In this document: piece after piece, positions 41,915 to 51,133 of the stretch
Layout of the letters: each line of letters starts with the position of its first letter
How positions within the stretch are numbered: the stretch's first letter is position 1
NCBI GenBank assembly: GCA_902793195.1
Contig: CADBCS010000012.1
Coordinates: forward strand, 1-57,961
Direction of reading: 5' to 3'
DNA length: 57,961 bases
DNA from: an uncultured Coriobacteriaceae bacterium
GTDB taxonomy: Bacteria; Actinomycetota; Coriobacteriia; Coriobacteriales; Atopobiaceae
Program-made: the position numbers and the translations under genes
Notes under the pieces: generated by a model
Told to the model about the DNA's origin: nothing
What the model saw: only the letters and a program-made list of their open reading frames with translations
The model's database searches: none

Positions 41915-44869
41915 CTAGCGTGCGCGAATCGCGTTCTTGGTGCTGCCAGGCGCCGCCGAGCCCTGAGGCAGGATCACGACCTCAACGGCCTCGACACGCT
42001 TCCCATAACCGGTGGAGCCGGCCGGGTTGCCGTCGTGTGCCCATCCCGACCAGCCGAAGGTTTGGCTGTGCACGCGATACCACACGCTCATGTGCTCGGC
42101 GAGCTTGCCGGTGAGGCGAATCTTTACGGCCTCTATGCGCTTGGACTTGCCGGTGGTTCCGGCGACCGCCCCGTTTGCGACCTCGCCCATCCAGCCATTT
42201 CCTTGGACATGCGCCTGGTAGGTGATGCCGCCGGAATAGACGTCTGTGAGGGCCGCAGGCACGGACAGGCTCAGGCACTCGAGCCGCTTGGACTTGCCCG
42301 CGGTGCCAACGGTGTCGACGCTCTTCTGGGCAGTCCAGCCGGCTCCCTGCACGTGTGCTTTGCCCGTGGCAGCCGCGCGGAAGGCGGGGGCTTTGGCGTT
42401 GTAGCCCTTGGGACTCTGTCCCTTGGGCAGGACCAAAACCTGATAGGCCTCGGCGCGCTTGGCCAGGCCGGCCGTGCCCGCAGGCGCGCCGTCCTTGGCC
42501 CAGCCCAGCCAGCCGTAGGTCTGGGAGTGGACGCGATACCATACGCTGTTGTTCTTCGCCCGCTCGCCGGTAAGGCGAACCTGAATCGCCTCGATGCGCT
42601 TTGATTGCTTGGCGGTACCGGACTGGCCGCCGTCCTTGGCCCAGCTCTTTTCCCAGCCTGCGCCCTGCACGTGGCTGCGGTACTCGATGGAGCCGGCGGT
42701 CTGGTCGGCGAGCTTGATGCTGAGCGCCTCGAGGCGCTTGGACTTGCCCGTTACGCCAGCCGTGGTGCCGTTGGATCCGGATGGCGCGTTCCATCCGTAT
42801 GTCTGGCAGTGAGCGCGGTACGTCACGTCGTTGCTGGGTACGGGCGGATCAACGCGGGGCGTGATGCTAAAGCTCGTGGTGATGTGGTCGTACTTTGTTA
42901 GAGAATCATAGGGCTTCCAGCTGTCGTCCGCATCGAGCTTGTACTGCGCGACGTAGTCGCCCACGTCCTTGGGGGCACCCGAGAGCGGCGTACCGTCCTT
43001 CGTGAAGTACTCTATCTTGCTCGCGTCGTACTCGTAGGGATTCTCGGCCTGCCAGCCTTCGCTTGCAGTGAGCGTGGCGATGACGGGCGTGCCGTCGAAT
43101 GCCTTGCTCTGTGCGCTAAGCGTGAGGGTGGCCGTCATGGCATGGGGACACGCCCCGTGTTTTATCGCATATTGGTTGGAAAGTCCATTTCTGCACGCAG
43201 CCGTGAGGAGGTTTTCCTGATGGCTGACTTGCACCTTGCCGTTGTCATCGAGGTTGATGGCATACTGATAGCAAGGCTCCCAAACGTGGCTGTGCAGTAC
43301 CCTAGAGGCCTCGCCGTTGCTACCCCGACGGTGGTCGGTACCGGTTTCGTCTTCGCCCTGATTCCAGCATATGTAGGCGTTTTTGGTTTGACCAATTACG
43401 TCTTTTGCCGTCGCACTGTCGTACTTGAAGAAGGTGGCGGGATCGGTCTTCAGATTGTGCGTATCGTAACCGTCAGTAAACCACACATCGGTGCCATCTG
43501 CGGGTATGGTGACGCCAATTTGTGGCCCATCGGCGCCATCGGGCGTGGCGAGCTGGCCAGTGATCTGAATCCTCTTGCTAAACTCGGATGTGGATGAATC
43601 AATCAGCGTTCCCTCGAGCTTGACGTTGCACGCCACGCCGTTGCTACCGTTGCCCAAGATCTTGGGTGAACCCTCGAGGTTGAAGATGTCCCCTTCATTA
43701 TTTTTTACAAAGACACCGGTTGCGTTACCTGTTATTTCTCCCCCAGACATGGTGAAGGTAGCGTAAATACCATCATCGCTCTGTGTGGCGTCCACGGATA
43801 CACCCGTACCTTTGTTATCTCGGATCGTTCCACCGTACATGACGAAATCGGACTCTTTGGCCAGGCGCACACCTTCGGTACCGTTGTTACTAATCGTGCC
43901 GCGATACATGTTGAAGAGGGGAAGAACGCGTGGATAGAAGCTAGAGCCATAAGGCGCGCGGCATTTAAGATACACGCCACCCCGAGCATTGCCGCATATG
44001 GTGCCACCTTTCATGTCAAAACGCGCCTTGCCGTCGAGTGATACGCCATAGTCTGCGCACGCTTCCTCAGACTCATTGTCAGCTACGTAGCCGCCTATAG
44101 TGCCATCAATCATCAGGAACGTGGCACCATATGACGTGGAGTCAGATTTCTCATTGCCAAGGACCTTGACGGTGCTCTCTGTGCCACCCCGTATTGTGCC
44201 TTTGTACAGCTCAAGGCTCGACGAGTAGTTTTGGCCATAATCATAATTATAACTTGATACCTTTATCACGTTCTGTGCATTATTGCAGATAAGGGCGCCA
44301 TTCGCACTGCTACTGTAGTCGTCTATAACCAAATTGACGCTGACGGTGCTCGTAGAATTATTTCTCTCGTCGCCCTGTCCTGCGTAAATCAGGGCCTCAT
44401 CCGTATAGCTTTCTTTCATCGTAAAAGTCGCTGTGCAGCCGTTGAGGTTGAGCGTCTTCGTGCCGGGCCTATTTAGAAAACGTATAGGCTCGCAGTTGGT
44501 GACAGTAACGTTATTCAGGAGTGTGAGCGTAACGTCTCTTCTCGTCGTTACCTCTGAATTACTGTCCGACCAATCAGCGAGTGCCTCGCCAATATTGTTG
44601 TACGGCGTTCGAGTTCCGCCTGACGAAACGTATGCCACAGCATTGGGATTCTCCTGCAGCATAAGGGCAATCTCTTCTTCTTGCTCCAAGGCGACGGCCG
44701 ACTGCTCCGTAAATGACGAGCCCTCCTCGGTGACCTCTTGGGTGCTGCCGATCTCTTCGTCCTCCATGGCATACGCCATACCCTGGGCATACAACCCCGC
44801 CCCGGCCATCACCAGCGCAAACGCGATGGCGGCTATGCGCCTCGTCCAGCTCCTCGTACTCTTGTCCAT
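41915..44869 (-). CDS. Large exported protein with right-handed-helix region and six ChW repeats
   Basis: 984 aa from ATG 44869 (GAAGGGAAG upstream). Signal peptide RRIAAIAFALVMAGAGLYAQGMAYA at the N-terminus. Residues about 100-480 are a parallel beta-helix-like region of short repeats (MSGGEITGNATGVFVKNNEG, MYRGTISNNGTEGVRLAKES, MKGGTICGNARGGVYLK). A small beta domain follows (AFDGTPVIATLTA...VGDYVAQYKL). The C-terminal 300 residues contain six ChW repeats, HxQxxGW followed by KSKRxEAxxI, in two groups of three. No LPXTG or SLH motif, so ChW repeats probably mediate surface attachment. GC content is lower in the beta-helix region than in the ChW part, which may reflect acquisition of that domain. 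Confidence 0.85.
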   Translation of the reverse strand: MDKSTRSWTRRIAAIAFALVMAGAGLYAQGMAYAMEDEEIGSTQEVTEEGSSFTEQSAVALEQEEEIALMLQENPNAVAYVSSGGTRTPYNNIGEALADWSDSNSEVTTRRDVTLTLLNNVTVTNCEPIRFLNRPGTKTLNLNGCTATFTMKESYTDEALIYAGQGDERNNSTSTVSVNLVIDDYSSSANGALICNNAQNVIKVSSYNYDYGQNYSSSLELYKGTIRGGTESTVKVLGNEKSDSTSYGATFLMIDGTIGGYVADNESEEACADYGVSLDGKARFDMKGGTICGNARGGVYLKCRAPYGSSFYPRVLPLFNMYRGTISNNGTEGVRLAKESDFVMYGGTIRDNKGTGVSVDATQSDDGIYATFTMSGGEITGNATGVFVKNNEGDIFNLEGSPKILGNGSNGVACNVKLEGTLIDSSTSEFSKRIQITGQLATPDGADGPQIGVTIPADGTDVWFTDGYDTHNLKTDPATFFKYDSATAKDVIGQTKNAYICWNQGEDETGTDHRRGSNGEASRVLHSHVWEPCYQYAINLDDNGKVQVSHQENLLTAACRNGLSNQYAIKHGACPHAMTATLTLSAQSKAFDGTPVIATLTASEGWQAENPYEYDASKIEYFTKDGTPLSGAPKDVGDYVAQYKLDADDSWKPYDSLTKYDHITTSFSITPRVDPPVPSNDVTYRAHCQTYGWNAPSGSNGTTAGVTGKSKRLEALSIKLADQTAGSIEYRSHVQGAGWEKSWAKDGGQSGTAKQSKRIEAIQVRLTGERAKNNSVWYRVHSQTYGWLGWAKDGAPAGTAGLAKRAEAYQVLVLPKGQSPKGYNAKAPAFRAAATGKAHVQGAGWTAQKSVDTVGTAGKSKRLECLSLSVPAALTDVYSGGITYQAHVQGNGWMGEVANGAVAGTTGKSKRIEAVKIRLTGKLAEHMSVWYRVHSQTFGWSGWAHDGNPAGSTGYGKRVEAVEVVILPQGSAAPGSTKNAIRAR

Positions 44870-44992
44870 GGCACATCTTCCCTTCGAGCGCTTTTTGAAC
44901 AGCCACATCTGTTACCAACACTAACGACCGGCGAATACAATATTGGTGCTATTACTATAGCGCAATGCAGACCGGTGCCACGTTGGGGAAGG

Positions 44993-47590
44993 CTACGTGC
45001 GCGCGAGGAGGGCTGGCAGTGTTGCCAGCGTGCAGGTTTGGACGTTCTTCCACTCCATGGGAAACGCCCTCTGCAGCTCGCCCTCCAAAAACCGGTCGTC
45101 CAACAACAGCACGACACCGCGGTCCTCCTCGGTACGGATGAGGCGCCCTGCGGCCTGCAGAACCTTGATCATGCCCGGATAGGTATAGGCGTAAGCGAAT
45201 CCCTTGCCTCCCCTTGCGTCGAAGTGCTCCCGTATCACCTCGCGTTCGCCGGATGCCCTGGGCATGCCCGTGCCCAACACCACAACCCCCACGAGCGCCG
45301 TACCGGGAAGGTCGATGCTCTCGCCAAAGACTCCACCCAAGACGCAGAGGCCCACGAGGCTCGTGTCTGGGGAGCGTGGTTCTCGAAACTCGGCCACAAA
45401 GCGCTCGCGCTCGCGCTCGCGCTCGGGCATGCTAGGCCGCTGCCTCACGACTTTTGTCTTGCTGCCTACTTGCGGCTCCAGTGCCTTGGCGACCTTCTCC
45501 AAGATGGCGTACGACGGAAGGAAGGCAAGGTAGTTGCCCGGGTGCGCACGCAGCAGCGTTACGAGGTACGAGGCGCAGTGGGCATAGAGCGCAGGGCCCC
45601 GCCGCGAGTAGCGGGCGGTGATGTCCGACCCAATGAGGACCTGTCGGTGGCGGGAGTCGAAGCTGGACCGCGCAAGAACGGAATCGTCGTCGGCTTGAGC
45701 CGCAAGCAACTGACGGTGGTAGTCCATTGGCAGGAGCGTTCCCGAGAAAAACACGGCTGCCAGAGCCGACTCCAACCGTTCGCCCAGGTCGTGGCTTGGG
45801 TCCACGCAATAGACCTTGAGCGTTCTGCCGGCTCCTTCCGCACGGTTTAGGAACGTAACGTAGCCGGTACCGGCTCGTTGCAAGGCACCGAGGAAGGCAC
45901 GTGTCGCAAGGGCCATGTCACGCAGGGTCAAATAGACCTCTACCGTGCGTTGGGCAGAGGCCCCTGCGCGGTGGTCGTCCCCATTCCAGTTGTCCGAGAG
46001 GGGAGAGAGCCGCTCGAGGGCGGTGTCGATTCCGTCGGCGAGTCGCGTGAGGCTATCCGCAAATGCGTCACTTGCGCGGACCACCTGGTAGCTTGGCCGG
46101 GCTGCCCGTCCCCTCGCACCCGAGCGTGCGGTGGGCGGCAGGGCCTCCTTCCATGGGGGAAACGTACGGATGACGTCGCGCACGGTCCGGCTGAGCTCGT
46201 CGAAGGTGGTGGCACCACGTAGGAGCCGCTCGAGCCCCTCGAGCTCGGCCACGGCGAGCTCGGCGCTGTACATGTCGCGCATGCGCTCCACCAGGTTGTG
46301 GGCCTCGTCCACAAGGAAGACGGTCTGGCCGCCGCCTGTCTCGTTCGCGAGCCCCAAGAGGCTTGCCGATGGGGAGAACGCATAGTGGTAGTCGCAGACA
46401 ATGACGTCTGCCCACCTTGCTATGTCGCGCTGGAGCTCGTACGGACAGACGTGGTGGCGCGCGGCCACCTGCTCCACGCAATCCGCGTGGAGGACGTCGT
46501 GGGTGGTGATCGCCTCGTAGAGCGCGTCGTTTGCCGAGTCAAAGTGGCCGCGGGCGAGCGGGCACTCAATGGGGTTGCAGAGCGACGCGAGGGGACGGGC
46601 GCGCATCGCCGTGCCGTGCTCCTTGGTGCGTAGCGGGCATATCCTGTTTCGGGCCGTCATTACCAGCACGTTTGCGGCGAGGCCTTGCCGCCTAAGCAGG
46701 TCGAGGCACTCGAGGACGGGCTGGCGCGTGGTGGTCTTGGACGTGAGGAAGGCGATGCGAGAGACCCTGCCAGAGCCCATGGCCTTGAGTGCGGGATACA
46801 GGGTCGCGATGGTCTTTCCCGAGCCGGTGGGAGCTTGCACGTACAGGCGCCTGCCAGCGCGGATCGCGGATGCGACGGCGTTCATAATCTGCCGCTGGCC
46901 ATCTCGCCGCTCAAAGGGAAACGCGAGCGAGGCGAGCGATTGATCGCGAAGCGCGTCGTGGACTACGCGCCAGCAGGCCCATCGCTGGGCCGCGTCCAGA
47001 AGGGCGAAGAACCGTGCCTCGATGTCGGGTGCGCCATACGTGCGCTCGATCTGGCGAACCTCGCCGGTGGTCATGCTCGCATACGTGAGCCTGAGCACGA
47101 CCTGTTCCCCAAATGCGGTGGAAATCGCCGCAGGACCCCGCGTGCCGCGAAGGTGGAGGTAGGCGTAGCAGAGGGCCTGTGCCTCGTGGACGGCGGCCGG
47201 CTCATGTATGGCAGACACGTCGCGCGCCACGCCTTTTATCTCGTCGATCACGAGGGGATGGGTGCCGTCGTCGATGATGCCGTCGGCCCGACCCTCTATG
47301 CGGAGGAAGAAGCCGTCCTGGTCGCTTACGGTCTCCTTTTTGATCTGTAGGCGGGCGGCATGCGGGCTAAAGGTGCCATCGGGGAAGAAGATGGAGCCCG
47401 CGAGCGACACCTCCGCCTGGTAGGACTTGCCGCCTGCGGCCTGCAGCGTTCGGTGGATGTCGCTTCCGGCCTGCATTGCCTCCACGCCACCGCGCCAGTT
47501 GGCGCCCGAGCCAATGTCGTCCGACCCAATGTCTCCGGAGCGCAGGAGGAACTCGACGAGCCGGCGCACCGATACCCGCAGCGTTCGCAT
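44993..47590 (-). CDS. XPD/Rad3-like helicase with N-terminal PD-(D/E)XK nuclease
   Basis: 865 aa from ATG 47590 (GAGGGAGAC upstream). The N-terminal 200 residues contain a nuclease-like core (RIEGRADGII...LVIDEIKG) with the D, E and K of a PD-(D/E)XK site. The helicase follows: Walker A APTGSGKT, four cysteines of an XPD-type 4Fe-4S domain (NRICPL, SLCNPIECPL, HHVCPYEL), the DEAHNL box, and motif VI QAAGRLIRTEEDRG near the C-terminus. It should unwind DNA 5' to 3' and may cut it. Stand-alone Rad3-like helicases with such nucleases are known in Firmicutes and Actinobacteria as repair enzymes. It is not in a CRISPR or phage context here. Confidence 0.88.
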   Translation of the reverse strand: MRTLRVSVRRLVEFLLRSGDIGSDDIGSGANWRGGVEAMQAGSDIHRTLQAAGGKSYQAEVSLAGSIFFPDGTFSPHAARLQIKKETVSDQDGFFLRIEGRADGIIDDGTHPLVIDEIKGVARDVSAIHEPAAVHEAQALCYAYLHLRGTRGPAAISTAFGEQVVLRLTYASMTTGEVRQIERTYGAPDIEARFFALLDAAQRWACWRVVHDALRDQSLASLAFPFERRDGQRQIMNAVASAIRAGRRLYVQAPTGSGKTIATLYPALKAMGSGRVSRIAFLTSKTTTRQPVLECLDLLRRQGLAANVLVMTARNRICPLRTKEHGTAMRARPLASLCNPIECPLARGHFDSANDALYEAITTHDVLHADCVEQVAARHHVCPYELQRDIARWADVIVCDYHYAFSPSASLLGLANETGGGQTVFLVDEAHNLVERMRDMYSAELAVAELEGLERLLRGATTFDELSRTVRDVIRTFPPWKEALPPTARSGARGRAARPSYQVVRASDAFADSLTRLADGIDTALERLSPLSDNWNGDDHRAGASAQRTVEVYLTLRDMALATRAFLGALQRAGTGYVTFLNRAEGAGRTLKVYCVDPSHDLGERLESALAAVFFSGTLLPMDYHRQLLAAQADDDSVLARSSFDSRHRQVLIGSDITARYSRRGPALYAHCASYLVTLLRAHPGNYLAFLPSYAILEKVAKALEPQVGSKTKVVRQRPSMPERERERERFVAEFREPRSPDTSLVGLCVLGGVFGESIDLPGTALVGVVVLGTGMPRASGEREVIREHFDARGGKGFAYAYTYPGMIKVLQAAGRLIRTEEDRGVVLLLDDRFLEGELQRAFPMEWKNVQTCTLATLPALLART

Positions 47591-47773
47591 GCTGTCTCCC
47601 TCGTTGGTGGTGGAACGTATGGAAGTAATAATATGGGTACGGCGGCGCATTGCGGCGTCTCTCTGCCCAACGGTGGAAGTGGCCAAGGTCGTCGTGGCAT
47701 TCTTGTGGGCATGAGACGCCGCGCATGTGCGGGCGTATGGATTGTCAACACCAAAAAACGAACGGAGGGCACC

Positions 47774-48256
47774 ATGGAGAAGGTATTGGTCAACAGCCTT
47801 GAGGTTGCGCGGCCCGAGGGATTTTGCGTTATGGATCACGAGGAGCTCGTGCAGGCGTATGGGTTGGACTACGAGTGCATGTGGGGCATGCGCGACGACG
47901 AGCGACACATGATCCTGAGCATCTCTTGGAAGGTGTCCAACAAGCTCCTCTCGAAGCTCGCCAGTGCCAAGCTCGTTGCGGAGCAGTCGGAGAAGTCCCA
48001 GCGAAGACGCTGCAGGAAGATGGGCTACCACAGTGACGGGTTGTTCCAGACTGAGGTTGCGGGTCGTGAGGCATGGGCCTTCCGCTATGGCTATTCCCCC
48101 CAGAACGCGCCGGTGCAGGAGACCGAGATAGTGGTGGTAAAGGACGGCACGTGCTGTTACACCATCATGTACCACACGCGCGACGAATGCGCGCAGGCAA
48201 ACCGACCCCTCTACGAGGAGATACTTGCCTCGATGCGAATTGGCGACAACCGCTAG
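47774..48256 (+). CDS. Small PsbP/DcrB-like protein of unknown function
   Basis: 160 aa from ATG 47774, with GGAGGG upstream. Begins VNSLEVARPEGFCVMDHEEL and ends with EIVVVKDGTCCYTIMYHTR...EEILASMRI, the start and finish pattern of small alpha/beta proteins in which a final strand reads out a 'tolerated error' (YTIxYxT) and a closing helix follows, as in DcrB/PsbP-like folds. It has no signal peptide. It is divergent from the helicase gene and stands alone before azlC. No function can be given. Confidence 0.6.
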   Translation: MEKVLVNSLEVARPEGFCVMDHEELVQAYGLDYECMWGMRDDERHMILSISWKVSNKLLSKLASAKLVAEQSEKSQRRRCRKMGYHSDGLFQTEVAGREAWAFRYGYSPQNAPVQETEIVVVKDGTCCYTIMYHTRDECAQANRPLYEEILASMRIGDNR

Positions 48257-48359
48257 CAGCATAACTGCCGCGGAAGGGATACTCCCCACCGTGGCAGCTC
48301 TGCGTTCGCAACAAGGTTATACTTGTGCGGCGTGAGTCGGGGCTACTGGGGGAGAGCGG

Positions 48360-49133
48360 GTGAGTGGGATGGCCAGAGGCGGTGGCTTGCTTGCCCGTCA
48401 TGGCAAGGCAATGAGGGAGGGCGTCCGCGATGGCGTCCCCATTGGTGCCGGCTACTTTGTGGTTGCCTTCTCGCTTGGCATAGTCGCCCGAAACGCGGGC
48501 CTCACCCCCTGGGAGGGCTTTGTGGCGAGCCTTCTAAACAACGCGTCCGCCGGCGAATACGCCGGCTTTACCCTCATGGCCGCCAATGCCTCCTATTTTG
48601 AGCTGGCCGTCGTCACGCTCATTGCCAACGCCCGCTACCTGCTCATGAGCACGGCGCTGAGCCAGCGCTTCTCGCCAAAGACGGGCACCTTGCATCGCGT
48701 GCTCGTGGGCTTCGACGTAACGGACGAGCTCTTTGGCATTGCCATCGCGCGACCGGGGGCCGTCGATCCGTTCTACTCGTACGGCGCGTTTGTGCCGGCG
48801 CTCTTGGGCTGGTCTGTTGGCACGGCGCTGGGCATCGTTATGGGAAACGTCCTGCCCGCGCGTGCGGTGAGTGCCCTCTCCGTTGCGCTTTACGGCATGT
48901 TTCTTGCCATCATCATCCCGCCGGCGAGGCAGAGCCGCGTGGTGTTGGGATGCGTCGTCGCGAGCTTCCTCGCGAGCCTGGTGTTCTCGGTTGCCCCCTT
49001 TGTCGCCACGCTGTCGCCTGGCACGCGCACCATCATCCTAACGGTGGTCATCTCCTCCGTTGCGGCGCTGCTCTTTCCCGTGTCGGACGATGAGCTAAGG
49101 CACGAGCGGGAGGAGGATGCGGATGCAGCATAG
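48360..49133 (+). CDS. azlC: AzlC-type branched-chain amino acid exporter, large subunit
   Basis: 257 aa from GTG 48360 (GGGGGAGAG upstream); an ATG nine bases later is an alternative. Family signatures are present: REGVRDGVPIGAGYFVVAFSLGI, NNASAGEYAGFTLMA, ARYLLMSTALSQRF and FDVTDELFGIA, with about six membrane segments. Together with the small AzlD subunit it exports branched-chain amino acids. azlD overlaps its 3' end by 11 bp. Confidence 0.92.
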   Translation: MSGMARGGGLLARHGKAMREGVRDGVPIGAGYFVVAFSLGIVARNAGLTPWEGFVASLLNNASAGEYAGFTLMAANASYFELAVVTLIANARYLLMSTALSQRFSPKTGTLHRVLVGFDVTDELFGIAIARPGAVDPFYSYGAFVPALLGWSVGTALGIVMGNVLPARAVSALSVALYGMFLAIIIPPARQSRVVLGCVVASFLASLVFSVAPFVATLSPGTRTIILTVVISSVAALLFPVSDDELRHEREEDADAA

Positions 49134-49431
49134 TACCCTCCTGTACATTGCCGTAATGTCTGCGGTAACGCTCTCGGTAAAGATCTTGCCCCTCACGCTC
49201 ATTCGCAAGCCCATACGGAGTCGCTTTGTCCGGTCGTTTTTGCACTACGTCCCCTACGTCACGCTGGCCGTCATGACGTTTCCGGCCATCGTGCAGGCAA
49301 CGGATGTGCCGGCGGCGGGTGCGATCGCCCTTGTGGTTGGCATCGTGGCCGCATGGTGTGGGGCAAGCCTGTTCCAGGTGGCAGCGATCTGCTGCGCGCT
49401 CGTCTTTGTCGTCGAACTCCTGGTGCTCTAG
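49123..49431 (+). CDS. azlD: AzlD-type small subunit of the branched-chain amino acid exporter
   Basis: 102 aa, three to four membrane segments, with the usual LYIAVMSAVTLSVKILPL and SFLHYVPYVTLAVMTFPAI segments. AGGAGG (49111-49116) places the start at ATG 49123 rather than the ATG six bases earlier. The overlap with azlC indicates coupled translation. It works only together with AzlC. Confidence 0.92.
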   Translation: MQHSTLLYIAVMSAVTLSVKILPLTLIRKPIRSRFVRSFLHYVPYVTLAVMTFPAIVQATDVPAAGAIALVVGIVAAWCGASLFQVAAICCALVFVVELLVL

Positions 49432-49436
49432 ACGCC

Positions 49437-49487
49437 AAAAAGCCCTCCCGCCCAAGAACTGGGGTGCAGCTCAAGGAAGGGGAGGGC
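49437..49487 (-). terminator. Terminator for the DUF1295 gene
   Basis: On the minus strand, GCCCTCCC and GGGAGGGC form a stem closed by a 30-base loop and followed by TTTTT (plus-strand AAAAA at 49437-49441). It lies 30 bp past the stop of the gene at 49518 and also behind azlD. Confidence 0.7.
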
Positions 49488-49517
49488 TCGTGCTAGTTGG
49501 GCGTGCGGAAGCGGCGC

Positions 49518-50312
49518 TTACGCGACCAGCCACTTGTACTTCTCGACGCTGTAGAGGGGGATGAGCGGAATCATGATGGGCGTCGTTTGCACGTAGCGCT
49601 GGTATTCCGAGTCGTTGCCGTAGGACTTGTTCTGACGGATCTCCAGCCTGCGGGCCCCGCCAAACATAACGTAGATGATCCCGAGGTAGCCCAACAACGC
49701 GACCATCCACTGCAGAGGACCGGCGTAGGTCGTAATGCCGCCAACGAACACGCCCGTCCAGAACAGCATCTCGCCAAAGTAGTTTGGGCAGCGCACGATG
49801 CGAAACAGTCCCGTATCGACGAACCGCCGGGGGTTCGTCCTCTTTGCGGCGTTCTTTTGCAGGTCGGCCGTCGTCTCCACCACAAGGCCCACCACGCTGA
49901 TGACCATGCCCACCACCAACAAGGCATCGGTTCCGGAGCCATTTACGAGCCTAAAGATGACCGGGGAGGTCTGGCAGGTGTACAAGAGGGCGGCGCTGAT
50001 CCAAATGGCGCACTTGGCGACCATGCTCATGCCCTCGCCGCTCTTGATCTCGGTCTTCATCTTGGTGTTGTAGCTCGTGGACCTCAGCTCCCTAAACGCA
50101 AGGTAGCCACCGAGCCTGATGCCGTACAGGATAAACAGTGCGCAGGAACATGCGGTCTCGACGGTGAGTTGCGCGCGTCCGGCAACGAGCAGCGCCACGC
50201 CGATTGCCGCGACCGCAAAGCCGTAGCCAATCGAGATAAACCAGACGTACTTCTTGAATCCGATGCTGCTAGCCACGAGTGCGACCGCGAGCATCCCCAA
50301 AAACAGAATCAC
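49518..50312 (-). CDS. DUF1295 (steroid 5-alpha-reductase-like) membrane protein
   Basis: 264 aa from a GTG at 50312 with GGGAGGTG upstream. Six to seven membrane segments are present, plus the family signature ETTADLQKNAAKRTNPRRF and DTGLFRIVRCPNYFGEMLFW, seen in DUF1295 proteins related to 5-alpha-reductases and isoprenylcysteine methyltransferases. These bind a nicotinamide or S-adenosylmethionine cofactor in the membrane. The substrate is unknown. It is 15 bp after the gene at 50328, so the two are one operon. The pairing may link a soluble and a membrane reductase. Confidence 0.85.
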   Translation of the reverse strand: MILFLGMLAVALVASSIGFKKYVWFISIGYGFAVAAIGVALLVAGRAQLTVETACSCALFILYGIRLGGYLAFRELRSTSYNTKMKTEIKSGEGMSMVAKCAIWISAALLYTCQTSPVIFRLVNGSGTDALLVVGMVISVVGLVVETTADLQKNAAKRTNPRRFVDTGLFRIVRCPNYFGEMLFWTGVFVGGITTYAGPLQWMVALLGYLGIIYVMFGGARRLEIRQNKSYGNDSEYQRYVQTTPIMIPLIPLYSVEKYKWLVA

Positions 50313-50327
50313 GAGAACACCTCCCGC

Positions 50328-51002
50328 TCACTTGACCCCATACATGTGCTGCACGATGAGCCGCCGCGCCGTCTGCGCTCCAAAGAACTTGGTGATGTAG
50401 TCGACCGCCGGTCCTCCCTCGTCAAACAGCCTCTCGGCGAAGGCGCGCACCTTCGCCGCCTTCTCGTGCGTGTCGCAGGGAGGCAGCGAGGCAAGTTGCC
50501 CGGCGTATGTCTCTAGGTATTCCTGCGTTGCGCGCGACAAGGGCTCGGTCAGCTTCCTCCCCCTCTTGTGGAGCGAGCAGGGATAGAGAATCTTGTCGTA
50601 CCAATGGGCGTCCTTGCTTTGGGCGTCGGGCAGATCCGCATACTTCTCGCGCACGGACTCAAACGCCTCCTGGCTTTGTTCTGGCCAGGGTTGTAGCTGG
50701 GTATTGTACAGCTCCACAATCTGCGTCTCGGTTCCAAAGGCCATTACCCAATCTTGGTTGAACAGCGGCGCGTCGACGCCCGTTGGGGCAATGACGACCG
50801 TCTCCATGCGCATGAGGCCAAACAGTGCCTTCATCTGCAGGATGCAGAGATGACCGACATCTTGGATCTCCCAGCTCTCCGTTTCGAGCGTCGTGCCCTT
50901 GCTCTTTAGGCACGCATCCGGTCCTATGTCGTTTTGTGTGAGCGTGTGGTTGCGCTCCAACGTGGCGATTGCGTTGTCGCGTAGTCCTGTTCGTTTTGCC
51001 AT
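50328..51002 (-). CDS. Uncharacterised protein, possibly bilin-reductase-like
   Basis: 224 aa from ATG 51002 (GGAGGACCCA upstream). No signal peptide or membrane segment. A stretch WVMAFGTETQIVELYNTQLQP follows PTGVDAPLFNQD, then HWYDKILYPCSLHKRGRK and a helical end VDYITKFFGAQTARRLIVQH. The central pattern, a 'hydrophobic-D-x-P-hydrophobic-F' then acidic and His-containing segments, reminds me of ferredoxin-dependent bilin reductases, but I cannot verify that. It is co-transcribed with the DUF1295 membrane protein. An unknown function with a possible tetrapyrrole or reductase role is the most that can be said. Confidence 0.45.
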   Translation of the reverse strand: MAKRTGLRDNAIATLERNHTLTQNDIGPDACLKSKGTTLETESWEIQDVGHLCILQMKALFGLMRMETVVIAPTGVDAPLFNQDWVMAFGTETQIVELYNTQLQPWPEQSQEAFESVREKYADLPDAQSKDAHWYDKILYPCSLHKRGRKLTEPLSRATQEYLETYAGQLASLPPCDTHEKAAKVRAFAERLFDEGGPAVDYITKFFGAQTARRLIVQHMYGVK

Positions 51003-51111
51003 TGGGTCCTCCATGTTTTGCGGTAGACGAATGACTTGCCTATTCCAGGCCAACAAGTTCATTGTACTTTGTATGTGTCGCAACGGCGATGGCAATAGTG
51101 AAGTGAGCAAA

Positions 51112-51133
51112 GGGGACCGTAGGGGACGGTCCC
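51112..51133. repeat. GGGGACCGT / GGGGACGGTCCC palindrome
   Basis: GGGGACCGTAGGGGACGGTCCC, two overlapping copies of the dispersed palindrome, at the stop codon of the PPC-domain gene (51133) in the gap to the next minus-strand gene (50328-51002). Confidence 0.6.

Noticed and set aside
44870..44992. Regulatory RNA or riboswitch upstream of the ChW protein
   Set aside because: The gap is short and no paired structure or known aptamer motif was seen.
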